Below are positions 53,269 through 62,200 of a stretch of 64,000 bases of DNA, piece by piece. The DNA is from CAZMNY01 sp964567745 (GTDB lineage: Bacteria; Planctomycetota; Planctomycetia; Pirellulales; Pirellulaceae): NCBI GenBank assembly GCA_964567745.1, contig CAZMNY010000028.1, positions 1 through 64,000 of the forward strand, read 5' to 3'. The notes beneath the pieces are model-generated. The model was not told the origin of the DNA, ran no database searches, and saw nothing but the letters and a program-made list of their open reading frames with translations. Both the position numbers and the translations under genes were made by a program. Position 1 is the first letter of the stretch; the number at the start of each line of letters is the position of its first letter.

Positions 53269-54651
53269 ATGCCGAAACTGACCGGTTCGCTCGTCAAATA
53301 CCCGGCAAGAATCTCCTTCGCCTGGTACATCGGCTTGATTACGTTGGGCGCCATCATTCTGGCTCAACCGATCTGCCAAGGCGAAGGCGAACCGCTTTCA
53401 TGGCTTGATGCGTTTTTTACATCCACCAGCGCGAGTTGCGTGACGGGTCTCGCTGTACGGTCAACCGAGTTGGACTTCTCGATTATCGGCCAAGTCGTCC
53501 TCCTGGGCATGATCCAGTTGGGTGGCATCGGGATCATGACCGTCACCACGTTCGTGATGTTTCATATCGGCAGCGCCGAGAGTCTTCGCGACCGCATGGT
53601 GTTGTCCGAAACGCTAGGTGCCGATTCGAAATCCGATTTGCGCACCGTGCTGCGCAACGTGATGATGTTGGCATTCCTGTTCGAGGGCATTGGCTTCGTT
53701 CTGCTTTCGGTTCGCGAGTTCATTGTCGATGGATTTGGGTCGATCGGCGGCACGCTTTGGCGTTCGCTCTTCCATTCCGTCTCGGCGTTTTGCAACGCGG
53801 GTTTCTCGCTTCATGACGATAGCTTGACCGGCTATCAGGCCGACTGGTCGGCCAACCTGATCATTGGCGCGCTGGTTATCGTGGGAGGCATCGGGTTTCC
53901 AGTGATTCTGGACATTCGCGGAAACTGGAAAGGACCCTGGAAGGATCGCTGGCGCGGCCTTCATTTGCATTCTAAGTTGATGCTGATCGGCATCAGCTCG
54001 TTGTTAGTTCTCGGAACGGCGGCGTTCCTCGCTTTGGAATGGAATGGCGCATTGGCGAACAAGCCGGCGCATGAACGCGTGCTGATCGCCGGCTTTCACT
54101 CGATGTCGTGCCGTACGGCCGGATTCACTACGACCGACCTCCGGCAGTTCTCCAACGCCTCGATCTTCGTCAGTATTCTGTTGATGGCGATCGGCGCCGG
54201 TCCCTGCTCAACCGGCGGTGGACTCAAGGTCTCCACCTTCTGCGTATTAGTCATGGAGGCCTGGACGACATTCCGCGGCAGCTCTCGCATTCAGTTGTTT
54301 CGCCGAGCGATTCCGAGGATGAGCGTTGAACGTGCGATTGCGGCGTTGATCTTGTTTTCGGTTGTCGCCGTCCTCTCGCTGACTCTATTGTTAGTCGTCG
54401 AGCAAAATGGAGGATCGCAAGCTAACGGCAACGCATCGTTTATCGGGGCGGCGTTCGAAGTCGTCTCGGCTCTGGGCACCGTCGGACTGACAATCGGCAT
54501 GACGCCCGAGCTCTCACAATCGGGCCGGCTAATCATCATTGGGTTGATGTTCATCGGCCGCTTGGGACCGATCACCATGTTTGTCGCGCTATCAGGAAGT
54601 CAGCGCAAGGAAGCAATCGAATACCCTCATGAAGAACCGTTGACCGGATAA
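53269..54651 (+). CDS. TrkH/KtrB-family K+ channel subunit
   Basis: The 460-residue membrane protein has the fourfold M1-P-M2 repeat of TrkH/KtrB. Pore-loop segments are STSASCVTGLAVRS, HSVSAFCNAGFSLHDDS, HSMSCRTAGFTTTDL and EVVSALGTVGLTIGMTPELS, each with the selectivity-filter glycine. The ATG at 53269 begins MPKLTGSLVKYPARIS. The TrkA-like gene follows 13 bases later and encodes its cytoplasmic gating ring. Because that protein has a single TrkA-N/C unit, the complex is probably of the Ktr type (Na+-driven K+ uptake). Upstream repeats may regulate it. Confidence 0.93.
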   Translation: MPKLTGSLVKYPARISFAWYIGLITLGAIILAQPICQGEGEPLSWLDAFFTSTSASCVTGLAVRSTELDFSIIGQVVLLGMIQLGGIGIMTVTTFVMFHIGSAESLRDRMVLSETLGADSKSDLRTVLRNVMMLAFLFEGIGFVLLSVREFIVDGFGSIGGTLWRSLFHSVSAFCNAGFSLHDDSLTGYQADWSANLIIGALVIVGGIGFPVILDIRGNWKGPWKDRWRGLHLHSKLMLIGISSLLVLGTAAFLALEWNGALANKPAHERVLIAGFHSMSCRTAGFTTTDLRQFSNASIFVSILLMAIGAGPCSTGGGLKVSTFCVLVMEAWTTFRGSSRIQLFRRAIPRMSVERAIAALILFSVVAVLSLTLLLVVEQNGGSQANGNASFIGAAFEVVSALGTVGLTIGMTPELSQSGRLIIIGLMFIGRLGPITMFVALSGSQRKEAIEYPHEEPLTG

Positions 54652-54664
54652 CGGAAGGCGTGTA

Positions 54665-55330
54665 ATGGCTGAAATCAAGCAGTTTGTCGTGCTCGGATTG
54701 GGAACGTTTGGCGGCGCGCTCGCTATGAAGTTCCACGAGAATGGGTGCCGCGTTACCGGCATCGATAGCAGCGAAGAAAAAGTCGAGGCGATGAAGGAGT
54801 ATCTCTACGAGCCGATTATCGGGGACGTGACCGACCCCGACACGCTTCGACACGTTCCGATCAAAGACGCCACCGCCGTGTTTGTCGCTTTGGGCGACGA
54901 GATCACGCCGTCGTTGCTGGCGACGCTGCACGCAAAAGAACTTGGCGCAGCCCGCGTGATCGCCAAAGGCACGACCAAGGAGCAGAAGAAGATTCTGGAA
55001 AAACTTGGCGTCGAACGAGTCGTGTTCGCCGAGGAAGAGATTGCACGTGAATTGGCCGATCGCATGACTTGGCCCAACGTCATCGACTTCCTGCCGATCG
55101 ACCCGGAATACAGTATTCTCGAAATCGAATCCCCCGAGTCGCTCATTGATCGCCAACTTGTTGACGCCGATTTGCGTCGCCGATTCGGCATCTGGGTGAT
55201 TGGAGTCAAAGACACCAAGACTGGCAAATTGACGATGTTTCCCGACGGGCAATTTATCTTCGGCGAAGACCAGATGATGCTCGTCGTCGGAAAGCAGGGC
55301 GACCTCGATCAACTTCGCGAAATGAAGTAA
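54665..55330 (+). CDS. TrkA/KtrA-family K+ channel gating subunit
   Basis: The 221-residue cytoplasmic protein has an N-terminal RCK Rossmann domain (FVVLGLGTFGGALAMKFHE, with D34 in GIDSSEEKVEAMK) and a C-terminal TrkA-C domain. GDVTDPDTLRHVPIKDA is the typical nucleotide-sensing loop. It has one RCK unit, as in KtrA, where eight copies form a ring that gates the membrane subunit in response to ATP/ADP. GGAAGG precedes its ATG. Its 3' end runs into a tandem repeat shared with the convergent amidohydrolase gene. Confidence 0.94.
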   Translation: MAEIKQFVVLGLGTFGGALAMKFHENGCRVTGIDSSEEKVEAMKEYLYEPIIGDVTDPDTLRHVPIKDATAVFVALGDEITPSLLATLHAKELGAARVIAKGTTKEQKKILEKLGVERVVFAEEEIARELADRMTWPNVIDFLPIDPEYSILEIESPESLIDRQLVDADLRRRFGIWVIGVKDTKTGKLTMFPDGQFIFGEDQMMLVVGKQGDLDQLREMK

Positions 55331-55332
55331 CG

Positions 55333-55378
55333 CTACTCTTTTCGTCGGCTACTCTTTCGGCGGCTACTTTCTAGGTGG
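55333..55378. repeat. Tandem 15-16-bp repeat at the amidohydrolase stop codon
   Basis: Units 55333-55348, 55349-55363 and 55364-55378 each begin CTAC on the plus strand, i.e. each ends in a TAG on the minus strand. The third unit encodes PPRK and the amidohydrolase stop; the other two are noncoding copies in the gap before trkA. Confidence 0.7.
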
Positions 55379-56821
55379 CTTGCGATAGTCGAGCGGCGGT
55401 TTTTGGCCGGGTTGCATCAGCGAGCGGTACTCCCGTTCGCCGACACGCGAGCCAAGTTCGTCTTGAGCCGCCCGCATGATGGTCGGTGTTTCGAACAAAT
55501 CCCAGGCTGTGGCGGCTAGGGTCCGAGCGGCGATGTTCATGCCTTGCCGAGCCATTGGCGAAACGCCGCAAGCGACGGCCTGCCAACTGTGTCCCGGAGT
55601 CCCAGGAACGAAACATGCCGTTGCAAATCCAGTCGTCGGCGTGTTCCATGAGACGTCCCCAACGTCGGTCGAGCCCATCCCGACGCGGCCGCTCAGGTCC
55701 ATCACCCGGCGGACGGAATCGAGCGGCTTGGGTTGCGACAACGTCTGCTGGATTCGAGTCGCAAACCGAGTTGCCTCTTCCGAATATTTCATGTCATTCT
55801 GTTCGCGAAGGTTTCGCATGCTGATTTGAGCGAGCACGTTGTTCGGCAGGATCTCGCGAATTCCCCCTTCGAACCCGATCTTCAATTCCGTCTCGGTCGC
55901 CAGCGCGCCGGCTTGGGCGCAGAGTACGAGTCGTCTGTAGAGTCGTCGAACCACGTCGCCATCTGGGTGTCGAATGTAGTAGTAGACCTCGGCGAAATCC
56001 GGTACGACGTTTGGCGCGTTTCCGCCTGCTGTGATCACGTGGTGGATGCGGGTCGAATCGGGAGTGTGTTCGCGAAGCAATTGGGCCGCGTGATTGGTCA
56101 ACTCAACCGCGTCTAGGGCGGAACGCCCTTGGTCTGGAGCACCCGCGGCGTGGGCGCTCTGGCCATGGAAGCGAAACTTGACGGCCATCCGAGCGAGCGT
56201 CGATCGATCACCGGCGGAATTGGAGCTACTTGGATGCCAGTGCAAGACGGCGCTGCAATCCTTAAACAAGCCGGCCTCGATCATGAACACTTTGGCGCTG
56301 CCACCTTCCTCCGCCGGGCAGCCGTAGAAGCGGACCGTGCCTTTAATCTTCCCTGCGCGAATCTGGTCGGCAATCGCCATCGCGGCTTGGGCCGAAGCGA
56401 CTCCAAACAGATGGTGTCCGCAACCGTGGCCGTACGAGTTGTTATCGTCGCGCCGTTTTCGCTCGGGTGTGTCATTTTGAGAGAGGCCGGGCAACGCGTC
56501 ATATTCGCCGAGGATGCCGATCACCGGGCCGCCCTCGCCGAACTCGGCAACAAACGCCGTCGGTATGCCGGCTACCTGATGAGTCACTCGAAATCCTTCG
56601 CCCTTGAGCCAATCGGCCAACAATTTGGACGACTTGGATTCCTGGTAGCCCGGTTCGGCCCACCGCCAGATTTGGCTCGCCGCGTCCCACGCTTGCGACT
56701 CGCGGCCATTGACCTGATCAAGCATTTTCTTCTTTTGGCCCAGTACGATTGCCGGAGCGAGAACGGTGAAGAACATCGACACGAGCACGAATCGCTTGGC
56801 AACTGATCTTGATCGACCCAT
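55364..56821 (-). CDS. Exported M20D amidohydrolase (AbgB-like)
   Basis: The 485-residue protein has an N-terminal hydrophobic segment (FVLVSMFFTVLAPAIVLG) that should act as a signal peptide. The zinc-peptidase fold of M20D aminoacylases follows: GILGEYDALPGLSQ (about residue 95), HGCGHHLFGVASAQAA with metal-binding His, PAEEGGSAK with the catalytic Glu, and FHGQSAHAAGAPDQGRSALDA in the lid domain. These match AbgB, the subunit that hydrolyses p-aminobenzoyl-glutamate. The start at 56821 has AAGGAA upstream; a longer frame extends over the promoter region of the Sir2 gene. Export is unusual for AbgB-type enzymes, which are normally cytoplasmic. Confidence 0.87.
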   Translation of the reverse strand: MGRSRSVAKRFVLVSMFFTVLAPAIVLGQKKKMLDQVNGRESQAWDAASQIWRWAEPGYQESKSSKLLADWLKGEGFRVTHQVAGIPTAFVAEFGEGGPVIGILGEYDALPGLSQNDTPERKRRDDNNSYGHGCGHHLFGVASAQAAMAIADQIRAGKIKGTVRFYGCPAEEGGSAKVFMIEAGLFKDCSAVLHWHPSSSNSAGDRSTLARMAVKFRFHGQSAHAAGAPDQGRSALDAVELTNHAAQLLREHTPDSTRIHHVITAGGNAPNVVPDFAEVYYYIRHPDGDVVRRLYRRLVLCAQAGALATETELKIGFEGGIREILPNNVLAQISMRNLREQNDMKYSEEATRFATRIQQTLSQPKPLDSVRRVMDLSGRVGMGSTDVGDVSWNTPTTGFATACFVPGTPGHSWQAVACGVSPMARQGMNIAARTLAATAWDLFETPTIMRAAQDELGSRVGEREYRSLMQPGQKPPLDYRKPPRK

Positions 56822-57103
56822 GACTTTCCTTTTCCGGACGTAGTACACGTTTACGAGGCGGATTCTCTGTCGGGGCGAGGGGTTCGCCTCCCGATCGATC
56901 CGCGCGACTCCACGGCTGGAATTATGATACCAGCTGACTCGCCGACTCGGTAAATCAGGTTCGACAGGCAGGTCGCCTTTCGCCCCGCAAAAGTAACGCT
57001 CCATTCGTAGAGCGAAGGGCGACGGCAAGCTTGTCTCAGTGGAAAGAATCTGCGACAGTTCCAACTTGGACAACAAAGAATTGACCAAACTGGCTGCGAA
57101 CCA

Positions 57104-57850
57104 ATGTCTGACCACGCACAAGCCGCTCAGTGGCTAAGAGAATCAAAGTCTGCAATCGCGTTTACCGGCGCTGGGATCAGCACGGAGAGTGGGATTCCTG
57201 ATTTTCGATCACCGAACGGAGTTTGGGCGACGAACCGGCAGATCTACTTTGACGAGTTTCAAACGAGCCTCGATGGGCGACGCGAGTATTGGCGGCAGAA
57301 GTCAATGGCGCACGCCGAGTTTCGAGACAGTCGGCCGAACGACGGGCACCGTGTCTTGGCGAAGTGGGAGAGCGACGGCTTGCTCCGCGCCGTCCTGACT
57401 CAAAATATCGACGGCCTGCATCAAGACGCCGGCAATTCGAATGTGCTCGAGATTCACGGGTCCGCCCGCAAAGTCGGCTGTCTCGACTGCGACTTCATTG
57501 AGTCCGCCGACCCTTGGGTCAAGCAGTACGAGCAGACAGACGAGCCGCCCGAATGCCCTCGCTGCGGCGGCTTGCTAAAACACGCCACGATCTCCTTCGG
57601 GCAGAGCCTCTCGGAGAACGTACTGCAGACGAGCATCAAGTTGGCCAGGACTGCTGATCTCTGCTTCGCCATCGGCTCCTCTCTCGTCGTCGACCCCGCC
57701 GCCTCACTACCTCGAACCGCCAAGCGAACAGGCGGGCGACTTGTGATCATCAACCGCGACGAAACTCCGCTCGACGATCTGGCCGATATCGTCATGCGTG
57801 ATGAAATCGGCGCCGCACTTACCGAGATCGCAAAGCTCGCTTCTGCTTGA
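57104..57850 (+). CDS. Sir2-family NAD-dependent protein deacylase
   Basis: The 248-residue protein has the sirtuin motifs GAGISTESGIPDFRSPNGVW (about residue 24), TQNIDGLHQDAGN with the catalytic-site HG in EIHGSARKVGC, a four-cysteine zinc site (CLDC ... CPRC), and FGQSL and GSSLVVDPAASLP. It should remove acetyl or other acyl groups from lysines with NAD+ as cosubstrate. All core motifs are present at normal length. It diverges from the M20 gene. Confidence 0.95.
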   Translation: MSDHAQAAQWLRESKSAIAFTGAGISTESGIPDFRSPNGVWATNRQIYFDEFQTSLDGRREYWRQKSMAHAEFRDSRPNDGHRVLAKWESDGLLRAVLTQNIDGLHQDAGNSNVLEIHGSARKVGCLDCDFIESADPWVKQYEQTDEPPECPRCGGLLKHATISFGQSLSENVLQTSIKLARTADLCFAIGSSLVVDPAASLPRTAKRTGGRLVIINRDETPLDDLADIVMRDEIGAALTEIAKLASA

Positions 57851-57971
57851 CTTGCCAAGGACTCGCTAACGAGCTGATCTATTCGGACGAGCCACAAAGA
57901 GCACGAAAGAGTGCTGAAGTGCAAATCGAGTCGTGTGCCGCTGGCTTGCCAGTGTTGAAGCGCGCAAAAAA

Positions 57972-57999
57972 AACGCTCGCCGAATAATCGGCGAGCGTT
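57972..57999 (-). terminator. Strong intrinsic terminator after the Gly-rich protein gene
   Basis: AACGCTCGCCGA (57972-57983) and TCGGCGAGCGTT (57988-57999) form a perfect 12-bp stem with loop ATAA. On the minus strand it is followed by eight Ts (57966-57973 read as A on plus). It lies 29 bases beyond the minus-strand stop at 58029. Confidence 0.9.
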
Positions 58000-58028
58000 C
58001 AGTTTCTAGATATCGCAACAGTTGCGAA

Positions 58029-58949
58029 CTATGCGTTGTTGTCATCCGCACCAGGTCGTGCAGGTCGTCCACCACCACCAGGTCGTCCACCACCACCAGG
58101 TCGTCCACCACCACCGGGTCGTCCGCCGCGTCCGCCTTGTCGACCGCCACCGGCGCCGCCGCGTCCGCCGCCGAATCCGCGGCGAAGTGCGTTTTCAGGC
58201 ATCTTGAAGGGTTCGCCCTTCATTTCTTCGAGCTTCTTCTTTTGCTCCGAAGTCAGAGGCTTCAGCAACGCTGCGCTGGCTTGCTCTCGCATTTCGGCAA
58301 ACTTCTTCATCAATTCGGTGCGATCACCACCGGCACCGCCGCCGCGGAACAGTTCACCCATTTTCGATCGCATCTCTTCTTGCGATTTTTGCTGAGCTTC
58401 TTCGATCTTCTTCTTTTGATCAGCAGTGATCTTAAGTGCCTTGGAGACCTTCTCGTCCAAGACTGCGTTGGTGCCTTGCACCTGAAGGGCGATTTCGTCG
58501 AGTCGATCGATTTGCGGCGGAATCAGGATTTCATCCACCTTCTTATTCAATTCCTTGGATGCCTTGGCCGATCGCTCACGCATTTGTGCAATGAACTTGT
58601 TTCGTTCTTCTTCCGACATGTTGCGGAAGTCGGGGCGCTCACCACCACCTTGGTTGCGACCGGAATTGCGACTGGCTTCAACCGCCTTTTTAATGTCATC
58701 GTCTTGGTCGGGGAGCAGATCAATCTCTTCCTTGACCGCGTCGACTTGCAGCAGCGAAATGCGAAGAGTGCTTCCGCCACGTTGGCCGAATCCGCCAAAT
58801 CCGCCGCCGCCAAATCCGCCTCGTCCGCCGGCTTGCCGGCCGCCGCCACGACGCTGTCGGCCCTGACCTTCTTCCTGGCCAAGCACGACCGTTGATGTCA
58901 GCATCAGGGCGACCATGCCCATCAACGACCATTGAATCCAACGCAGCAT
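58029..58949 (-). CDS. Exported Gly/Arg-rich Spy-like protein
   Basis: The 306-residue protein has a signal peptide (GMVALMLTSTVVLGQ). A Gly/Arg-rich stretch follows, then a helical region (about residues 65-240) with repeated LTSEQKKKLEEMKGEPF-type segments (ITADQKKKIEEAQQKSQEEM) like the LTxxQ motif of Spy/CpxP periplasmic chaperones. The C-terminal 50 residues are a GGGGRP repeat, encoded by 18-base tandem units at about 58065-58125. GAGGAG sits 8 bases before the ATG. It might bind misfolded proteins or nucleic acid; both are guesses. Confidence 0.82.
   Translation of the reverse strand: MLRWIQWSLMGMVALMLTSTVVLGQEEGQGRQRRGGGRQAGGRGGFGGGGFGGFGQRGGSTLRISLLQVDAVKEEIDLLPDQDDDIKKAVEASRNSGRNQGGGERPDFRNMSEEERNKFIAQMRERSAKASKELNKKVDEILIPPQIDRLDEIALQVQGTNAVLDEKVSKALKITADQKKKIEEAQQKSQEEMRSKMGELFRGGGAGGDRTELMKKFAEMREQASAALLKPLTSEQKKKLEEMKGEPFKMPENALRRGFGGGRGGAGGGRQGGRGGRPGGGGRPGGGGRPGGGGRPARPGADDNNA
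58065..58125. repeat. Tandem 18-bp units coding for the GGGGRP repeat
   Basis: Three to four nearly identical units CGTCCACCACCACCAGGT encode the Gly/Arg/Pro repeat of the Spy-like protein. Copy number is expected to vary by slippage. Confidence 0.75.
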
Positions 58950-59204
58950 GGGGATACTCCTCAAAATTGAGAACTAAATGATTGACGGAAGACCGTCTTG
59001 AAGTTGCTATCTTGCCGGATTATGTAACCCAAAGCAAGGATTGACTTTAAGAAGAGAGCCTAATTGTAAACCCCGGATGAGCCGGAAAGTATCGCTGCAC
59101 CTGCCGATTCCGGCTCGGATTCTCACAGTATTCGGTTTTAGCGAACGCAAAATGACTCGCTGTTCAGTTCGCCACGTCGTGACCTGAAAATCTGGGACTG
59201 ATTG

Positions 59205-62200
59205 CTATTCTCTCGGCAGCTTGGTCATGCTGTAAAACGCCTCGGCCGGATGAAATATTGCGGCACCATCAACCAGGTTTCGTACGCGAATTTCGTACAC
59301 GAAACCAGCTCGGAGTCCGTCGAGCGTGACTGCCGCAGATTTACGATCGGCGGCCACTTTGACGGAAACCACCTTCTCTTTTCGTCGCTGCTCGTCAGCA
59401 CCGCCATAGGCCGGTGTCGAGGTGCGAGTGTAGGACGCGACCGAGTAATTTGCTGGGTCGGCACCGCGATCTCGATCGACTGGGGTGGTGAACTCAACGA
59501 CAAAGCCGGTCGACGTCGCTCGAACCTCGGCGATGCCCGGCGGAAGCGTCTCTAACTTGGGCCGTAGCCGCACAAGTGTGCCGATATTGTTCGAGCCGCC
59601 CCAGCCGCTGTCGCGGATGCAGCCGACGTAGAGATCGCCATCGGGAGAGACCGAGCAGACAAGCGGGCCGAGGAATGTCGCGCCTCCGCGCGGATGATAG
59701 TGGCTCAGCGGATACACCGCGCCTTGCACCCACCCGTCGACCTCTTGCAAGCTCATCCGAACCAGTCGGCGCGTGTCGTATTCGGCGCCGACCAAATGGC
59801 CTTCAAACGGCCCGAACGCTGATCCCCGTTTCGCCATGACCGATTTGGGCGTCTCGAGAAAGCAGAGCCCGTTCACGCTTCGAGTCCAAGGGTGCGGAAT
59901 GTTGACGGCGGGCGGCGTCAGCGCAGGCGCTTTGAAATCGGGCTGTCGGTCGATGGCGTTGATGAACCCAAACGACCGCCCGGCAACCACATGGTTAAGC
60001 TCGTTGAACGGATTAAAGTTGCCTTGGTTGTCACTGACAAAGACCTGCCCGGCGTTGTTGCGAGCAATTCCAATCGGAAACCGATGCCCGTCGCTCAGTG
60101 TCTCGATGTTGAATCGATTCGGATTTTCCCGCGTTGGCGTTCGCGGCGTCAGCTTGAGCACAACGCCGCGCAGATTCGCAGCGGCTTTCGATCGCTTGTC
60201 TTGCTGACACGCCGTAGCGATCAGGTAGCCGTCTTCACCATCGCTCGGCAATCCGATCGCCCAATCGTGATAGTCGGCAGTGTGTCCCCAGCCCGAGGCC
60301 AGTTTCTCAACCGAGTCAGCTCGGTCATCTCCATCGTTGTCTCGGAGCCGCAGCAAGCCGAATTTGTTCACGACATCGATGTAGTCTTTCGTCGCATGAG
60401 CGCCAAATGGTGCGGCGAGCTCGTCACTGAACTGCGACAGGGTATCCTCGAGGCCATCGCCATCACTGTCCGACGCCACCCAGACACGTCCCTTTAACGA
60501 GGTAACGACAATCTCGCCATTCGGTCGCCACGACATCGACGTCGGCATGATGTCGCCAGAGATAGGAAGCCGAGTCGTTTCGAAACCGGGCGCTGAATCG
60601 AGCGCCAATGGTTTCTCGAGATTCGGCATGACAATAGGCGGCGGAAAGCGGTCGACGCCGACGCTTGCGTAATAGTCGATCACAATGCCGGCGGATCCAT
60701 CACTTCCCGCTTTCGAGCTCGCGCGGCCTCGATCGTCGACATAATTGAGCGACCGAATCTGTTTCTGGCCGCCTGGCCCGGAGCCCCACGACACGCGATT
60801 GGCGGCTCGAGTCGCGCTGCCGAGCATCTCGTCGCCCAGGAGTTGCAGGAACACTTCCGAGCTCTTCGGAAGGTCGCGGAATGTAACCGTCCGTTTCCAT
60901 CCAGCCGGGTCGTCGCCACCAGACCAAAGCGGTTCGAACTTTTGCTTCAAGCGAACTGTGTGCGAAAGATCGTCATCGACGAATCGAATCTTGTGTTGGA
61001 ATACCAACGAATCGTCTCGATGTTCCCACCGATCCAACTCAGTGATGAACTGACCAACTTTCGCTGGTGAAAAAACTCGGTCGCCAATGCGCATCGACAA
61101 CTCATTCTCAACTGGACCGCCGAGCATGTCAGCGCCCGCCGCCTCCCAAAACCAAGTCTTTCCTTTGGTTCTCTGCCGGGCCGCATCGCCAATCCACCAA
61201 CCGCTCATTTGCGCGGTTTGCAGGTCGAACAAAACGTTGTGACGATTGGGCAAACCGACGAGCAGCGGCTTGATAAACTGCTTATTTCCAACATTCAAAA
61301 CGTCGGTCAACACAGCGGCTCGCTCAGCCGCCGATTTAACGCCTTGCTTGCGAACTGTGCGAATCGCGTTCGGCTCAGGCGGACGGAATGATGGATCGTT
61401 GAGTACGCTCCAAACAGCGGACAGCTGTTGGTCCAAGTCGTCATCGAGCGCGCCGCTGACGGGAATTTGAACTGACGGCATTTCCATCCGCGGAACGATG
61501 CGAGCTGGATTTCGCACCCAGCGTTGATACCAGGAGTAGCGAATTCGCTTGCCCAATTGAGACAAGTCGGGACCCATCGCGTTCAGCGGCGCTTTTGGCG
61601 GCTTTACTTTGCCGATTTGATGACAGCTCGTACAACCAAAACCGTCTGGCGTAACGAGCCTCGGCCCTGCCAATTTGTGCGATTCGAGCTCCGCAGCCGG
61701 CGACACGGTGTGGTCTCCGTCGGGAATTCTGTCGGCCACCACGAAGTGTTGGGCGAGCTTGTTTGCCGCGGCATGATCTGAGCGGAACTTCGGCATGCGG
61801 ACGAGCAGCCAAGGTCGGCGCACCGCGTTGGCTCGAGTGATCGACTCAACTAGCGCATCATCCTTCAGCTTGTCGCCGATGCTGATCAACGACGGCGGCG
61901 TCATCGCGGGAGCCTGCGTCGCCAGCTCCGGAAAATCGTCTATCGTGCGCGACAATCGCCGAGCCAGCCCGGGCGAATCTTCGCGTTGATGACACGATGC
62001 ACAGTTGCTCCGTTTCATCATCAATTCGCCGCTCGCCAACTCGCTTGGTTTGTTGGGCGATCGAGACATCTCGCGGACAAACGCCATCGTGGCGTCGCGT
62101 AATCGGTTGGGCAAACCGTAAGCGGGTCGGTCAGCGATGGCCTGGCCGGCGCAACCGACTTTCGCCACCTGGACTTTTGCGGTCCAGCCAATCAGATCCG

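Noticed and set aside
57933..58895. Long plus-strand frame antisense to the Gly-rich protein gene
   Set aside because: Its Leu/Ser/Arg-rich, repetitive composition mirrors the GC-rich repeat of the real gene, which has a signal peptide, a ribosome binding site and a terminator.
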